A stretch of 64,000 nt of DNA from Luteimonas aestuarii (GTDB lineage Bacteria > Pseudomonadota > Gammaproteobacteria > Xanthomonadales > Xanthomonadaceae): the NCBI RefSeq assembly GCF_004357985.1, contig NZ_SMTF01000011.1:1-64000 (forward strand), in the 5' to 3' direction. Every line of letters begins with the position of its first letter. Positions within the stretch are counted from its first letter, which is position 1. Of this stretch, positions 11,776 through 21,249 are shown one piece after another. Position numbers and translations under genes: made by a program. The notes beneath the pieces were generated by a model. It was given only the letters and a program-made list of their open reading frames with translations. It was not told the origin of the DNA and made no database searches.

Positions 11776-12713
11776 GTCGCAGCGTCCGCGCCTTCGCGCC
11801 CGCCAGCGTCGGCAACATCGGGGTCGGCTTCGACCTGCTGGGCCATGCCATCGACGGCCCGCGCGATGTCGCACGCGTCACCCGCATCGAAGAACCCGTG
11901 GTGCGCATCGATGCGATCCGCGGCGACGTGGCCGGCGTGGACAGGCTGCCACTCGATGCGCCATCGAATACGGCGGGACGTGCGTTGATGTCGCTGCGCG
12001 AAGCGCTCGACCTGCCGTTCGGGTTCGCGGTGGCACTGGAAAAGGGCATTCCGCTCGGCTCCGGGCTGGGCGGCTCGGCGGCTTCCTGTGTCGCGGCGCT
12101 GGTCGCGGCGAATGCATTGCTCGACACGCCACTCGCGCGCGAGGCGCTGTACGACTTCGCGCTGGACGGCGAATCGGTGTCCAGCGGCAGCCGCCACGGC
12201 GACAACGTCGCGCCGATGCTGCTCGGCGGCGTGGCGATGGCTACGTCCGAACGCATGCTCGCCCTGGCAGCGCCCGACTGGCTGCACGCGGTGGTGGTGC
12301 ATCCCGACCAGGTGCTGGAAACGCGGCGCTCGCGTGCAGCGCTGGCCGAACCCTATCCCCTGCACACCGTGGTCGAGCACACCGCGCACCTCGCGCAGTT
12401 CCTGCTGGGCCTGCAGCATGGCGATGCCGACCTGATCCGCGCCGGCCTGCACGACGTGCTGGTCGAGCCCCGTCGCGCGCCACTCATTCCCGGCTTCGCG
12501 CAGGTGAAGCAGGCCGCGCTCGGCCACGACGCACTGGGCGCCAGCATTTCCGGCGGTGGCCCAAGCGTGTTCGCGTGGTTCGCATCCAGGGCGGCGGCCG
12601 AGACGGCCGCGCCAGCGATGCGCGCGGGCTTCGTCGATGCCGGATTCGAGGCGCGCGCGTACGTCACGCCGGTGAATGCCCCGCGCGCGGAGTTGTCCAC
12701 CGAAGCGACGTGA
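11772..12713 (+). CDS. thrB: Homoserine kinase (GHMP family)
   Basis: A 313-aa enzyme that phosphorylates homoserine with ATP. The GHMP ATP-binding loop [13 protein letters not shown] lies at about residues 94-106, preceded by the N-terminal strand [14 protein letters not shown]. The C-terminal glycine motif is [12 protein letters not shown]. The ATG overlaps the thrA stop as ATGA, so translation is coupled. Length fits the family. Confidence 0.96.
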   Translation: MSRSVRAFAPASVGNIGVGFDLLGHAIDGPRDVARVTRIEEPVVRIDAIRGDVAGVDRLPLDAPSNTAGRALMSLREALDLPFGFAVALEKGIPLGSGLGGSAASCVAALVAANALLDTPLAREALYDFALDGESVSSGSRHGDNVAPMLLGGVAMATSERMLALAAPDWLHAVVVHPDQVLETRRSRAALAEPYPLHTVVEHTAHLAQFLLGLQHGDADLIRAGLHDVLVEPRRAPLIPGFAQVKQAALGHDALGASISGGGPSVFAWFASRAAAETAAPAMRAGFVDAGFEARAYVTPVNAPRAELSTEAT

Positions 12714-12758
12714 CCCGCCTCCACGGGGAGAACGCACGGCGAAGCCGTCCAGGCAAAA

Positions 12759-12809
12759 GCACCCTCATCCGCCCCTTCGGGGCACCTTCTGCCGCTTGCG
12801 GGAGACGGG
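12759..12809 (+). repeat. Dispersed GC-rich palindromic element between thrB and thrC
   Basis: The segment ACCCTCATCCGCCCC, then TTCGGGGCACCTTC and CCGCTTGCGGGAG forms small hairpins. It resembles the short repeats common between genes in Xanthomonadales. Related hairpins occur near 23.9-24.0 kb and 53.83 kb. Confidence 0.45.
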
Positions 12810-12840
12810 TCCAGATTCACGACAGGAGTCCAGCACAACC

Positions 12841-14130
12841 ATGCGATTCGCCAGCACCCGGGGTAACGCCGCTCCCACCGACATCGATGCCGCACTGGTC
12901 GCCGGCCTCGCGCCCGATGGCGGCCTGTATGTCCCGGAAGCGTTCCCGTGCGTTGATTTCCGGGCGCCAGCGGCATCCCTGGCCGAGACCGCGCTGCACA
13001 CACTGTCACCGTACTTCGACGGCTCGTCGATCCGAGGGAGGCTCGAGGCGATCTGCGCCACCGCGTTCTCGTTCGATGCGCCGTTGCGCGGGCTGCACGG
13101 CAGGGGCGACCACCTGCTCGAGCTTTTCCACGGACCCACCGCGGCCTTCAAGGATTACGCGGCGCGCTTCCTCGCCGGTTCGCTCGATGCGCTGCGCGTG
13201 CCGGGCGCGCCACCCACCACCATCCTCGTCGCCACCTCGGGCGATACCGGCGCCGCCGTGGCCTCGGCCTTCCATCGTCGCGACGGCTTCAAGGTGGTGA
13301 TCCTCTACCCCGACGGCAAGGTGTCGCCACGCCAGGCGCATGGCCTCGGCTGCTGGGGCGACAACGTGCGTGCCTTCCATGTCGAGGGCAGCTTCGACGA
13401 CTGCCAGCGGCTCGCCAAGCAGGCGTTGTCGGATGAAGCGCTGCGCATCGAAGTGTCGCTCGGCTCCGCCAACAGCATCAGCCTGGGCCGCTTGCTGCCG
13501 CAGGCGGCGTACTACGCGCATGCCGCCTCGCGGTTCCATGCCGCGCATGGCGAGCCACTGAACGTCATCGTGCCCACCGGCAACCTCGGCAATGCCTGCG
13601 CCGCATTCGTGGCGCGTGCGATGGGCGCGCCCGTGGGGGAGATCCGTCTTGCGTGCAACGCCAACGATACCCTGCCGCGCTATTTCACCGGTGCGGATTA
13701 CGACGCGCAACCGACGCGCGCCACGCTGGCCAATGCGATGGATGTCGGCGCACCCAGCAACTTCGAACGCCTGCGCCACTGGCATGACAGCGATGCCGCG
13801 CTCCGAGCCGGCTTCATCGCGCAGTCGGTCGATGACGCCACCATCCGCGAAACGATCCGCACCGCGCCCACACGCCACGGCATCGTCGCCTGTCCGCACA
13901 CCGCGACGGGACTGAAGCTGCTCGAAGACCTGCGCGTGCGCGGCGACGCCCGCCCCTGGGCCGTCGTGGCGACCGCGCATCCGGCGAAGTTCGAGACCAT
14001 CGTCGAACCGCTGGTCGGCCATGCCGTGGAACCGCCGCCTGCGCTCGCGGCATCGCTGGCGTCGCCCGCGCAGTCATTCCCGCTGGCGGACGATTACGGC
14101 GCGCTCCGCGAGGTCCTGGTCTCCGGCTGA
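12841..14130 (+). CDS. thrC: Threonine synthase
   Basis: A 429-aa PLP enzyme turning O-phosphohomoserine into threonine. The PLP lysine lies in FHGPTAAFKDYAARF. The phosphate-binding TSGDTGAAVASAF and the motifs GSANSISLGRLLPQ and VPTGNLGNACAA are typical. The ATG follows a CAGGAG ribosome binding site. A 127-bp gap containing a palindromic repeat separates it from thrB, so some uncoupling is possible. Its 3' end overlaps the convergent PhnD-like gene by 37 bp. Confidence 0.96.
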   Translation: MRFASTRGNAAPTDIDAALVAGLAPDGGLYVPEAFPCVDFRAPAASLAETALHTLSPYFDGSSIRGRLEAICATAFSFDAPLRGLHGRGDHLLELFHGPTAAFKDYAARFLAGSLDALRVPGAPPTTILVATSGDTGAAVASAFHRRDGFKVVILYPDGKVSPRQAHGLGCWGDNVRAFHVEGSFDDCQRLAKQALSDEALRIEVSLGSANSISLGRLLPQAAYYAHAASRFHAAHGEPLNVIVPTGNLGNACAAFVARAMGAPVGEIRLACNANDTLPRYFTGADYDAQPTRATLANAMDVGAPSNFERLRHWHDSDAALRAGFIAQSVDDATIRETIRTAPTRHGIVACPHTATGLKLLEDLRVRGDARPWAVVATAHPAKFETIVEPLVGHAVEPPPALAASLASPAQSFPLADDYGALREVLVSG

Positions 14131-15008
14131 CCTGCCGTCGATCCATCGATCGCGGCACGCAGCAGGTCGAGCCCGGCCACGTCCGCCTGGCGAAACCGAT
14201 CGGCATCGCCAAACTCCGGCCAGCCGTCGCGCAGTCCCGCCATCACCGCGGCGTCCTGCGCGTGCGACTGCAGCAGCCAGTCGGCGATGCGGGCGCACGG
14301 CACGTCATGGGCAACACGGCACAGCAAGGGACCGGGCGGAATCGGCCCGGATCGCCACAGCACGCCCAGGCCTTCGGGGCGCGAGCGGTCGTGCACGTCG
14401 GAGGCCAGCGCCGCGACATCGGCCTCGCCGGCTTCGACCACCTGCAGCGCCGCGGCATGCGATCCGGCGTAGGCGAGCGACGCGAATCCCGTCGCCGGGT
14501 CCAATCCCATGTCCCGCAATCCTCGCGCGGGCACGAAACCGCCGGACGCCGAATCGCGCCCCACCATCACCAGCGCAAGGCGGGGCGCCTCGCGACGCAG
14601 GGCATCGAGGGAATCGATGCCATCGCGCGCCACGATCACGGCGCGATAGCGATCCGCCTGCACGGATGGCACCTCGGGAACAGGCAGCGGCGCGAGCTGC
14701 TCCGGCCACTGCCGCGCCTGCAGGAAGCCATGCAGGTTGGGGACGGCGATGTCCGCCTCCCCACTGCGCATGGCTTCGACCAGCGCCGATGGCGAATCGA
14801 ACAGCCGTACTTCCGCAGATCGCCCGCCGAGCCGCGCGAGGTAATCGGCCAGCGGCTGGATCGCCGCCGCGCGATCGCGCCCGGGATACGCATAGGTCGC
14901 CACGATCAAGGGACGCAGTTCGCCGGCGCTGGCGGGGCGGACCGGTGCGAGGCATCCCAGCGCCAGCGCGGCGACCAGCAGCCACGTCGCGCTGGCGTCA
15001 GATCGCAT
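14094..15008 (-). CDS. PhnD-like periplasmic substrate-binding protein (orphan)
   Basis: The 304-aa product has a signal peptide ([14 protein letters not shown] then ASAGELRP). A mature periplasmic-binding fold of the phosphonate/phosphite type follows: [16 protein letters not shown] organisation with [42 protein letters not shown] and [26 protein letters not shown]. No ABC permease or ATPase gene is adjacent. The start overlaps the ilvD stop by 11 bases, implying translational coupling to ilvD, and the 3' end overlaps thrC. Such orphan proteins may instead feed a sensor or bind another anion. Substrate unknown. Confidence 0.75.
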   Translation of the reverse strand: MRSDASATWLLVAALALGCLAPVRPASAGELRPLIVATYAYPGRDRAAAIQPLADYLARLGGRSAEVRLFDSPSALVEAMRSGEADIAVPNLHGFLQARQWPEQLAPLPVPEVPSVQADRYRAVIVARDGIDSLDALRREAPRLALVMVGRDSASGGFVPARGLRDMGLDPATGFASLAYAGSHAAALQVVEAGEADVAALASDVHDRSRPEGLGVLWRSGPIPPGPLLCRVAHDVPCARIADWLLQSHAQDAAVMAGLRDGWPEFGDADRFRQADVAGLDLLRAAIDGSTAGQPETRTSRSAP

Positions 15009-16839
15009 CCAGCAACGCCTTGTCGCGCACCGCACCCTTGTCGGCACTGGTGGCCAGCAGTGCATACGCCTTCAACGCCGTGGTCACCTTGCGCGGGCGC
15101 GACTGCGCAGGCCTCCACCCGGCCGCGTCCCGTGCCGCGCGGCGCGACGCGAGTTCTTCATCGGAAACCAGCAGCGCGATCGACCGCGCGGGGATGTCGA
15201 TGCGGATGCGATCGCCATCGTGCACCAGGCCAATCGCGCCACCCGCCGCCGCTTCCGGCGACGCGTGGCCGATCGACAGGCCCGAGGTGCCCCCGGAGAA
15301 ACGGCCGTCGGTGAGCAGTGCGCACTGCTTCCCCAGCCCTTTCGATTTCAGGTACGACGTGGGATACAGCATCTCCTGCATGCCCGGCCCGCCCTTCGGC
15401 CCTTCGTAGCGGATCACCACCACGTCGCCCGGCTTGACGTCGTCGCCGAGGATGCCGGCCACCGCCGCATCCTGGCTTTCGAACACGCGCGCGTTGCCTT
15501 CGAACACGTGGATCGATTCGTCCACGCCGGCGGTCTTCACCACGCAGCCGTCCGGCGCGATATTGCCGGTCAGCACGGCGAGGCCGCCCTCCTGCGAGTA
15601 CGCATGTTCGACGCTGCGGATGCAGCCGTCGGCACGATCCGCGTCCAGCGATGGCCAGCGCGTGGCCTGGCTGAAGGCGACCTGGGTGGGAATGCCGGCC
15701 GGCCCGGCCTTGTAGAACGCCTCCACAGCATCGTCATCGACCGTTGCGATATCCCAGCGCGCAATCGCCTCGCCCAGGGTCTTCGCGTGCACAGTGGGCA
15801 CGTCGGTATGCAACAAGCCACCGCGCGCCAGTTCGCCGAGGATGGCCATGATGCCGCCGGCACGGTGCACGTCCTCGATGTGGTACTTCTGCGTGTTCGG
15901 CGCCACCTTGCACAGCTGCGGCACCCTCCGCGACAGCCGGTCGATGTCGCGCAGGGTGAACGGCACCTCCGCTTCCTGCGCCGCGGCCAGCAGGTGCAGG
16001 ATGGTGTTGGTGGAGCCGCCCATGGCGATGTCCAGCGTCATCGCGTTCTCGAACGCCTCGAAGGTGGCGATGCCACGCGGCAGGGCGGTCGGGTCCTCCG
16101 CGCCGTACCAGCGATGGCACAGCTCGACGACGGTGCGGCCGGCGCGCAGGAACAGCTGTTCGCGATCGGCATGGGTCGCCAGCACGGTGCCGTTGCCGGG
16201 CAGCGACAGCCCCAGCGCCTCGGTCAGGCAATTCATCGAGTTGGCCGTGAACATGCCGCTGCAGGAGCCGCAGGTGGGGCAGGCGCTGCGTTCGATCGCG
16301 GCGACCTGCTCGTCGGAGGCATCGGGGTCGGCCGCGATCACCATGGCATCGACGAGGTCGAGCTTGTGCTCGGCCAGCGCAGTCTTGCCCGCCTCCATCG
16401 GCCCGCCCGACACGAACACCACGGGGATGTCGAGCCGCAGCGCCGCCATCAGCATGCCCGGCGTGATCTTGTCGCAGTTGGAGATGCACACCAGCGCGTC
16501 GGCGCAGTGCGCATTGACCATGTACTCCACCGAATCGGCGATGATCTCGCGGCTGGGCAGCGAATACAGCATGCCGTCGTGGCCCATCGCGATGCCGTCG
16601 TCCACGGCGATGGTGTCGAACTCCTTGGCCACGCCGCCCACGCGTTCGATCTCGCGCGCCACCAGTTGCCCCAGGTCCTTCAGGTGCACGTGCCCCGGCA
16701 CGAACTGGGTGAAGGAGTTGGCAATGGCGATGATGGGCTTGTGGAAGTCGCCATCCTGCATGCCGGTGGCGCGCCACAGCGCGCGGGCACCGGCCATGTT
16801 GCGGCCATGGGTGGACGTTCGGGAGCGATACTCGGGCAT
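14998..16839 (-). CDS. ilvD: Dihydroxy-acid dehydratase
   Basis: A 613-aa Fe-S enzyme converting dihydroxy acids to 2-keto acids in isoleucine and valine synthesis. Cluster ligands occur in [11 protein letters not shown] and [17 protein letters not shown], and the C-terminal substrate motif is [17 protein letters not shown]. The start [19 protein letters not shown] is the family N-terminus. It is transcribed divergently from the ilvC operon, with about 160 bp between them carrying the ilvL promoter. The stop overlaps the start of the PhnD-like gene. Confidence 0.97.
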   Translation of the reverse strand: MPEYRSRTSTHGRNMAGARALWRATGMQDGDFHKPIIAIANSFTQFVPGHVHLKDLGQLVAREIERVGGVAKEFDTIAVDDGIAMGHDGMLYSLPSREIIADSVEYMVNAHCADALVCISNCDKITPGMLMAALRLDIPVVFVSGGPMEAGKTALAEHKLDLVDAMVIAADPDASDEQVAAIERSACPTCGSCSGMFTANSMNCLTEALGLSLPGNGTVLATHADREQLFLRAGRTVVELCHRWYGAEDPTALPRGIATFEAFENAMTLDIAMGGSTNTILHLLAAAQEAEVPFTLRDIDRLSRRVPQLCKVAPNTQKYHIEDVHRAGGIMAILGELARGGLLHTDVPTVHAKTLGEAIARWDIATVDDDAVEAFYKAGPAGIPTQVAFSQATRWPSLDADRADGCIRSVEHAYSQEGGLAVLTGNIAPDGCVVKTAGVDESIHVFEGNARVFESQDAAVAGILGDDVKPGDVVVIRYEGPKGGPGMQEMLYPTSYLKSKGLGKQCALLTDGRFSGGTSGLSIGHASPEAAAGGAIGLVHDGDRIRIDIPARSIALLVSDEELASRRAARDAAGWRPAQSRPRKVTTALKAYALLATSADKGAVRDKALLDAI

Positions 16840-16963
16840 GCGGGGGCTGTCTGGAATGAGCGGGAATGATCGAAAACGCCGGGGATTCTGGGCAGTTTCC
16901 GATGTTTCAGTTGCAACGATTTCTGGCGCAACCAAAGTCGAAGGAATTAATTTCGATGATCGC

Positions 16964-16991
16964 TTGACACGATTGAATCACAGGGTTTAGT
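16964..16991 (+). promoter_or_regulatory. Promoter of the ilv-leu operon
   Basis: A perfect TTGACA -35 (16964-16969) is followed after 16 bases by TTTAGT (16986-16991), in a locally AT-rich stretch. The predicted start near 16998 is almost at the ilvL ATG (17000). Confidence 0.65.
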
Positions 16992-16999
16992 TTCGCCCA

Positions 17000-17119
17000 A
17001 TGCTGCAACGCCACACGCCCGCCACGAACGATCCCCGCGACGCGCACGCCAGCGCGGCGTCGATCCTCGTACTCGTCCTTATTACCTCGCCTACTGGTGC
17101 GGGACGATCCGGCGCGTAA
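17000..17119 (+). CDS. ilvL: Branched-chain amino acid operon leader peptide
   Basis: A 39-aa ORF with the regulatory run SILVLVLIT (1 Ser, 2 Ile, 3 Leu, 2 Val, 1 Thr codons), followed by TGAGRSGA and TAA. The layout matches enterobacterial ilv leaders. The ATG has no visible Shine-Dalgarno and sits within a few bases of the predicted transcription start. The leader overlaps the antiterminator strand (17096-17103), so a ribosome stalled on the Ile/Leu/Val codons would leave that strand free to pair with the terminator. Confidence 0.85.
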   Translation: MLQRHTPATNDPRDAHASAASILVLVLITSPTGAGRSGA

Positions 17120-17142
17120 GACAGAAACAAGGCCGACATCGC

Positions 17143-17173
17143 AAACCCCGCACCGCAAGGTGCGGGGTTTTTT
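17143..17173 (+). terminator. ilv operon attenuator terminator
   Basis: The stem AAACCCCGCACC / GGTGCGGGGTTT has a GCAA tetraloop and a T6 tract (17168-17173), an excellent intrinsic terminator 24 bases after the leader stop. GGTGCGGG at 17096-17103, inside the leader ORF, is exactly complementary to CCCGCACC at 17147-17154 and can form the competing antiterminator. Confidence 0.93.
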
Positions 17174-17228
17174 GTTGGCCGGACGCATCCGAACCGCTCC
17201 ATCCCCTTCCATTGCAGAGACCCCCGAC

Positions 17229-18233
17229 ATGACCGAGCAGAGCCTTCCCCGTCCCGCCATCGCCGTCGTCGGCTACGGCAGCCAGGGCCGCGCGCACGCC
17301 CTCAACCTGCGCGATTCCGGCTTCGACGTGACCATCGGCCTGCGCCCGGGCGGCCCCACCGAGGTCAAGGCCAAGGCCGACGGCTTCACCGTCAAGGCCC
17401 CGGCCGAGGCGGTCAAGGAGGCCGACCTGGTCGCGGTGCTCACGCCCGACATGGTGCAGAAGCAGCTCTATGCCGACGTGCTGGCGCCCAACCTCAAGCA
17501 AGGCGCGGTGCTGCTGTTCGCGCACGGGCTGAACGTGCATTTCGACATGATCCAGCCGCGCGACGACCTGGACGTGGTCCTGGTCGCGCCCAAGGGCCCG
17601 GGCGCGCTGGTGCGCCGTGAGTACGAAATCGGCCGCGGCGTGCCCTGCATCTATGCCGTGCACCAGGACAGGAGCGGCAGGGCCGAGCAGTACGCGCTGG
17701 CGTACGCCGCGGGCCTGGGCGGCGCGCGCGCGAACGTCATCAAGACCACCTTCAAGGAAGAGACCGAGACCGACCTGTTCGGCGAGCAGGCGGTGCTGTG
17801 CGGCGGCGCGTCGTCGCTGGTGCAGGCCGGCTTCGAAACCCTGGTGGAAGCCGGCTACCAGCCGGAAATCGCCTACTACGAAGTGCTGCACGAGCTGAAG
17901 CTGATCGTCGACCTGTTCTACGAAGGCGGCATCACCCGGATGCTGGAATTCGTCTCGGAAACCGCGCAGTACGGCGATTTCGTCAGCGGCCCGCGCGTGA
18001 TCGACGCCAGCGTCAAGGCGCGCATGAAGGACGTGCTGAAGGACATCCAGGACGGCACCTTCACCCGCAACTGGCAGGCCGAGTACGACGCCGGCCTGCC
18101 CAACTACAGGAAGTTCCAGCAGGCCGACAAGGACCACCCGATCGAACAGGTCGGCCGGCAGCTGCGCGAGAAGATGGTGTGGTTGCAGGGCCAGACCGAG
18201 ACGCAGCCGGCTGCGCGGAAAGAGGCTGCGTGA
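17229..18233 (+). CDS. ilvC: Ketol-acid reductoisomerase, class I
   Basis: A 334-aa NADPH-dependent enzyme for the second common step of isoleucine and valine synthesis. The nucleotide-binding loop is [20 protein letters not shown] (the common His after QG is Arg here). The C-terminal knotted domain has [22 protein letters not shown] and [13 protein letters not shown] with the metal-binding acids. Length is that of the short class I form. It is the first structural gene after the attenuator. Its stop overlaps the next start (TGATG). Confidence 0.97.
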   Translation: MTEQSLPRPAIAVVGYGSQGRAHALNLRDSGFDVTIGLRPGGPTEVKAKADGFTVKAPAEAVKEADLVAVLTPDMVQKQLYADVLAPNLKQGAVLLFAHGLNVHFDMIQPRDDLDVVLVAPKGPGALVRREYEIGRGVPCIYAVHQDRSGRAEQYALAYAAGLGGARANVIKTTFKEETETDLFGEQAVLCGGASSLVQAGFETLVEAGYQPEIAYYEVLHELKLIVDLFYEGGITRMLEFVSETAQYGDFVSGPRVIDASVKARMKDVLKDIQDGTFTRNWQAEYDAGLPNYRKFQQADKDHPIEQVGRQLREKMVWLQGQTETQPAARKEAA

Positions 18234-20002
18234 TGAACGGCGCGCGCTGGCTGGTGCAGGCACTGGAGGCCGAGGGGGTCGACACGATCTTCGGCTATCC
18301 CGGTGGCGCGATCATGCCGTTCTACGACGCGCTGCATGGCGCGTCGCTGAAACACGTACTGGTCCGCCACGAGCAGGGCGCCGCCTTCGCCGCGAACGGC
18401 TATGCGCGCGCCAGCGGTCGCGTCGGCGTGTGCGTCGCGACCTCCGGCCCCGGCGCGTCGAACCTGGTGACCGGCATCGCCGATGCGATGCTCGACTCGG
18501 TGCCGATGGTGGTGATCACCGGCCAGGTCGCCACGCCGCTGATGGGCACCGACGCGTTCCAGGAACTGGACGTGTTCGGCATGACCATGCCGATCGTCAA
18601 GCACAGCTTCCTGCCGCGCAACGTCGACGACCTGCGCTGGATGCTGGCCGAAGCCTTCCGCATCGCGCGCGAGGGCCGTCCCGGCCCGGTGCTGGTCGAC
18701 CTGCCCAAGGATGTGCAACTGGGCGATGCCACCCACCTGCCCGTGCACGTGTCGTTGCCGATCGATGCGGTGCCGTGCGCACCGGACCATTCGCTGCATG
18801 AAGCCGCGGCGGTGATCTCGCAGGCGCAGAAGCCGGTGGTCTATGCCGGCGGCGGCGTGGTGCTGGGCGATGCGGTGGATGCGTTCCGCGAGTTCATCGA
18901 CCTGGCGCAGTTTCCCACCGTGCTGACGCTGAAGGCCTTGGGCGCATTGCCGCCGATGCATCCGTGCAACCTCGGCATGCTGGGCATGCATGGCAGCCGC
19001 GCCGCCAACATGGCGGTGCAGGAATGCGACCTGCTGATCGTGGTGGGCGCGCGTTTCGACGACCGCGCCACCGGCAAGCTGGCCGAGTTCGCGCCCAACG
19101 CACGTGTGGTGCACATCGATGCCGACGCCTGCGAGATCGGCAAGCTGCGCGCGGTCGAGGCCGCGGTGCCGGGCAACCTGTCGACCAGCCTGGGCCGCCT
19201 GGCCGCACCGCTGGCGGCGCAGAACGCCGGACGCAATGGCGCTGCCCGCAGCGCATGGCGCGACATATGCGCGCAGCGCACGCGCAAGCACGCGGCACGC
19301 TACGACGCGCCGGGCGACAAGGTCTACGCACCGGCCCTGCTCAAGCGCATGAGTGAGCTGGCGCCGGATGCCATCGTGTCCTGTGACGTCGGCCAGCACC
19401 AGATGTGGGTCGCGCAGCACTGGCGCTTCCACCAGCCGCGGCAGCACCTGACCAGCGGCGCGCTCGGCGCAATGGGCTTCGGTCTGCCGGCCGCCATCGG
19501 TGCGCAACTGGAAGACCTGGACGCGCGCGTGGTCTGCGTCAGCGGCGATGGCTCGTTCATGATGAACATCCAGGAGCTGGCGACGCTGCGCCGCTACCGA
19601 CTGCCGGTCAAGATCGTGCTGCTGGACAACTCCGCGCTGGGCATGGTGCGGCAGTGGCAGGAACTGTTCTTCGAGAAACGCTATTCCGAGATTGACCTGT
19701 CCGACAACCCGGACTTCGCCGAGGTCGCGCGCGCGTTCGGCATCCAGGCGCTGCACGTGGACCAGGCCGTCGACGTCGAGGATGCGCTGGCCGCGCTGCT
19801 GGCCACGGACGGCCCGGCGCTGCTGCACGTGGCCATCGACACCGCCGCGAACGTCTGGCCGCTGGTGCCCCCGAACCACAACAACGCACAGATGCTCGAT
19901 CCCGACGACGCCGGCTCGCTGGACGTCGGCGAACCCGTCGGCGCGACGCCCCCCTCCCCCACGTCGGACTCCGAGGAAACCACCAATGCGCTACCAGCTT
20001 GA
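18233..20002 (+). CDS. ilvG: Acetolactate synthase, large catalytic subunit
   Basis: A 589-aa ThDP/FAD enzyme forming acetolactate or acetohydroxybutyrate. The ThDP-activating Glu sits in LVRHEQGAAFAANGYAR and the ThDP/Mg motif is SGDGSFMMNIQELATLRRY followed by LDNSALGMV. It is coupled to ilvC by a 1-base overlap and to the small subunit by a 17-base overlap. The small partner of IlvM type supports the symbol ilvG; databases may call it ilvB. Confidence 0.95.
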   Translation: MNGARWLVQALEAEGVDTIFGYPGGAIMPFYDALHGASLKHVLVRHEQGAAFAANGYARASGRVGVCVATSGPGASNLVTGIADAMLDSVPMVVITGQVATPLMGTDAFQELDVFGMTMPIVKHSFLPRNVDDLRWMLAEAFRIAREGRPGPVLVDLPKDVQLGDATHLPVHVSLPIDAVPCAPDHSLHEAAAVISQAQKPVVYAGGGVVLGDAVDAFREFIDLAQFPTVLTLKALGALPPMHPCNLGMLGMHGSRAANMAVQECDLLIVVGARFDDRATGKLAEFAPNARVVHIDADACEIGKLRAVEAAVPGNLSTSLGRLAAPLAAQNAGRNGAARSAWRDICAQRTRKHAARYDAPGDKVYAPALLKRMSELAPDAIVSCDVGQHQMWVAQHWRFHQPRQHLTSGALGAMGFGLPAAIGAQLEDLDARVVCVSGDGSFMMNIQELATLRRYRLPVKIVLLDNSALGMVRQWQELFFEKRYSEIDLSDNPDFAEVARAFGIQALHVDQAVDVEDALAALLATDGPALLHVAIDTAANVWPLVPPNHNNAQMLDPDDAGSLDVGEPVGATPPSPTSDSEETTNALPA

Positions 20003-20222
20003 CCTCACGCTCAGGCGCGCGGAAGGCGCGCTGTCGCGCGTGCTCGGCACCGCCGAACGCCGCGGCTTCACCCCGCTGTCGGTCGATGGCGAAGCCCAGC
20101 CCGACGGCGACCGCTGGCACCTGCGGATGACCGTCGAGGGCGATCGCTCCGACGACTCGCTGCAGCAGCAGCTCGCGAAACTCTACGACTGCCTGGCCGT
20201 GCAGGTGCAGCCATGTCCGTAG
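19986..20222 (+). CDS. ilvM: Acetolactate synthase small subunit, short IlvM-like ACT protein
   Basis: A 78-aa single ACT-domain protein (MRYQLDLTLRRAEGALSRVL, then RRGFTPLSV, ending LYDCLAVQVQ). It is far shorter than the roughly 160-aa IlvH/IlvN subunits, so it matches the IlvM type, which stabilises the large subunit and is usually not valine-sensitive. The start lies inside the 3' end of ilvG. The TAG stop is part of the first arm of a long inverted repeat. Confidence 0.88.
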   Translation: MRYQLDLTLRRAEGALSRVLGTAERRGFTPLSVDGEAQPDGDRWHLRMTVEGDRSDDSLQQQLAKLYDCLAVQVQPCP

Positions 20223-20330
20223 GGCGGGCCCTGGCCCGCCATCACCGATTCACGCCCCTGCATTGGCAAGCAATGCCCCGCCACTCCTGGTTTCCGCAGC
20301 CCCATGTTGGCGGGCCAGGGCCCGCCCTAC
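20219..20330. repeat. Long inverted repeat with perfect 23-bp arms between ilvM and ilvE
   Basis: GTAGGGCGGGCCCTGGCCCG and three more bases at 20219-20241 are the exact reverse complement of 20308-20330, with a 66-base loop. Each arm also contains the self-complementary GGGCCC-type core. This looks like a mobile REP-like element of Xanthomonadales. It includes the ilvM stop codon. There is no T-tract, so it is not a classical terminator, but it could stall or protect the mRNA in mid-operon. Confidence 0.9.
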
Positions 20331-20346
20331 GACCACCGGACCCCGC

Positions 20347-21249
20347 ATGACCGCCACCGTCACCCCCATCTCGGACGCCGCACACGCACCGAAGCCACAG
20401 GTCTGGTTCGATGGCGCATTGATCGACGGCGACGCGCCGCAGGCCGGCCTGACCACGCATGCCATGCACTACGGCAGCGGCGTGTTCGAAGGCGTGCGCG
20501 CCTACGCCACGGACGACGGCGCCGCCGTGTTCCGCCTGCCCGAACACCTCGAGCGCATGCGCAAGGGCGCGGAGATGTTCGGCCTGCCGTTCGACGTGGA
20601 ACAGACCACCGAAGCGGTGATGGCCACGCTGCGCGCCAACCACCATCGCGATGCCTACATCCGTCCGCTGGCGTGGTTCGGCGAAGGTGGTTTCGGCCTG
20701 GACGTCGAGGGCCACACCCCGCACCTGATGGTCGCCACCACCGCCACCCAGGTGCACCTCAACGGCACCCGTGCGCGGCTGGGCGTGGGCAAGTGGCGGC
20801 GCAACCCCGCCGATTCGCTGCCACCGCTGAAGCTGTGCGGCGCCTACGTCAATTCCATCCTCGCCAAGCGCGAGGCCAAGTCGCGCGGTTTCGACGAGGC
20901 CCTGTTCACCGACCGCGACGGCAATGTCGTGGAGTGCACGGGCGCCAACGTATTCATGGTCAAGGACGGCACCGTCACCGCGGTCGAGCATCGCGATGCC
21001 ATGCCCGGCATTACCCGCGACACCCTGCTGCAGCTCACCGGCGCGCAATCGCGCACGGTCACCCTGGCCGAACTGCTGGAGGCCGACGAGGTATTCGCCT
21101 GCGGCACCGCGGCCGAAGTGGCGCCGGTGTCCCGGATCGAGGACCGCAGCTATGCCGACAACCCGGTGACGCGCGAGTTGCAGGTGCTGTACGCGCGCGT
21201 CGTGCGCGGACAGGAAGCGTCGTACCGTCACTGGTTGACGGCGGTCTGA
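20347..21249 (+). CDS. ilvE: Branched-chain amino acid aminotransferase (class IV)
   Basis: A 300-aa PLP enzyme doing the final transamination to Ile, Val and Leu. Visible motifs are THAMHYGSGVFEGVRAY at the N-terminus, LKLCGAYVNSILAKREAK and the class IV signature region EALFTDRDGNVVECTGANVF. The start MTATVTPISDAA was chosen because upstream codons fall inside the inverted repeat. The stop overlaps ilvA (TGATG). Confidence 0.96.
   Translation: MTATVTPISDAAHAPKPQVWFDGALIDGDAPQAGLTTHAMHYGSGVFEGVRAYATDDGAAVFRLPEHLERMRKGAEMFGLPFDVEQTTEAVMATLRANHHRDAYIRPLAWFGEGGFGLDVEGHTPHLMVATTATQVHLNGTRARLGVGKWRRNPADSLPPLKLCGAYVNSILAKREAKSRGFDEALFTDRDGNVVECTGANVFMVKDGTVTAVEHRDAMPGITRDTLLQLTGAQSRTVTLAELLEADEVFACGTAAEVAPVSRIEDRSYADNPVTRELQVLYARVVRGQEASYRHWLTAV

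Noticed and set aside
9046-11874. Open frame of 942 codons antisense to thrA
   Set aside because: It is a GC-driven shadow of thrA with no ribosome binding site or domain pattern.
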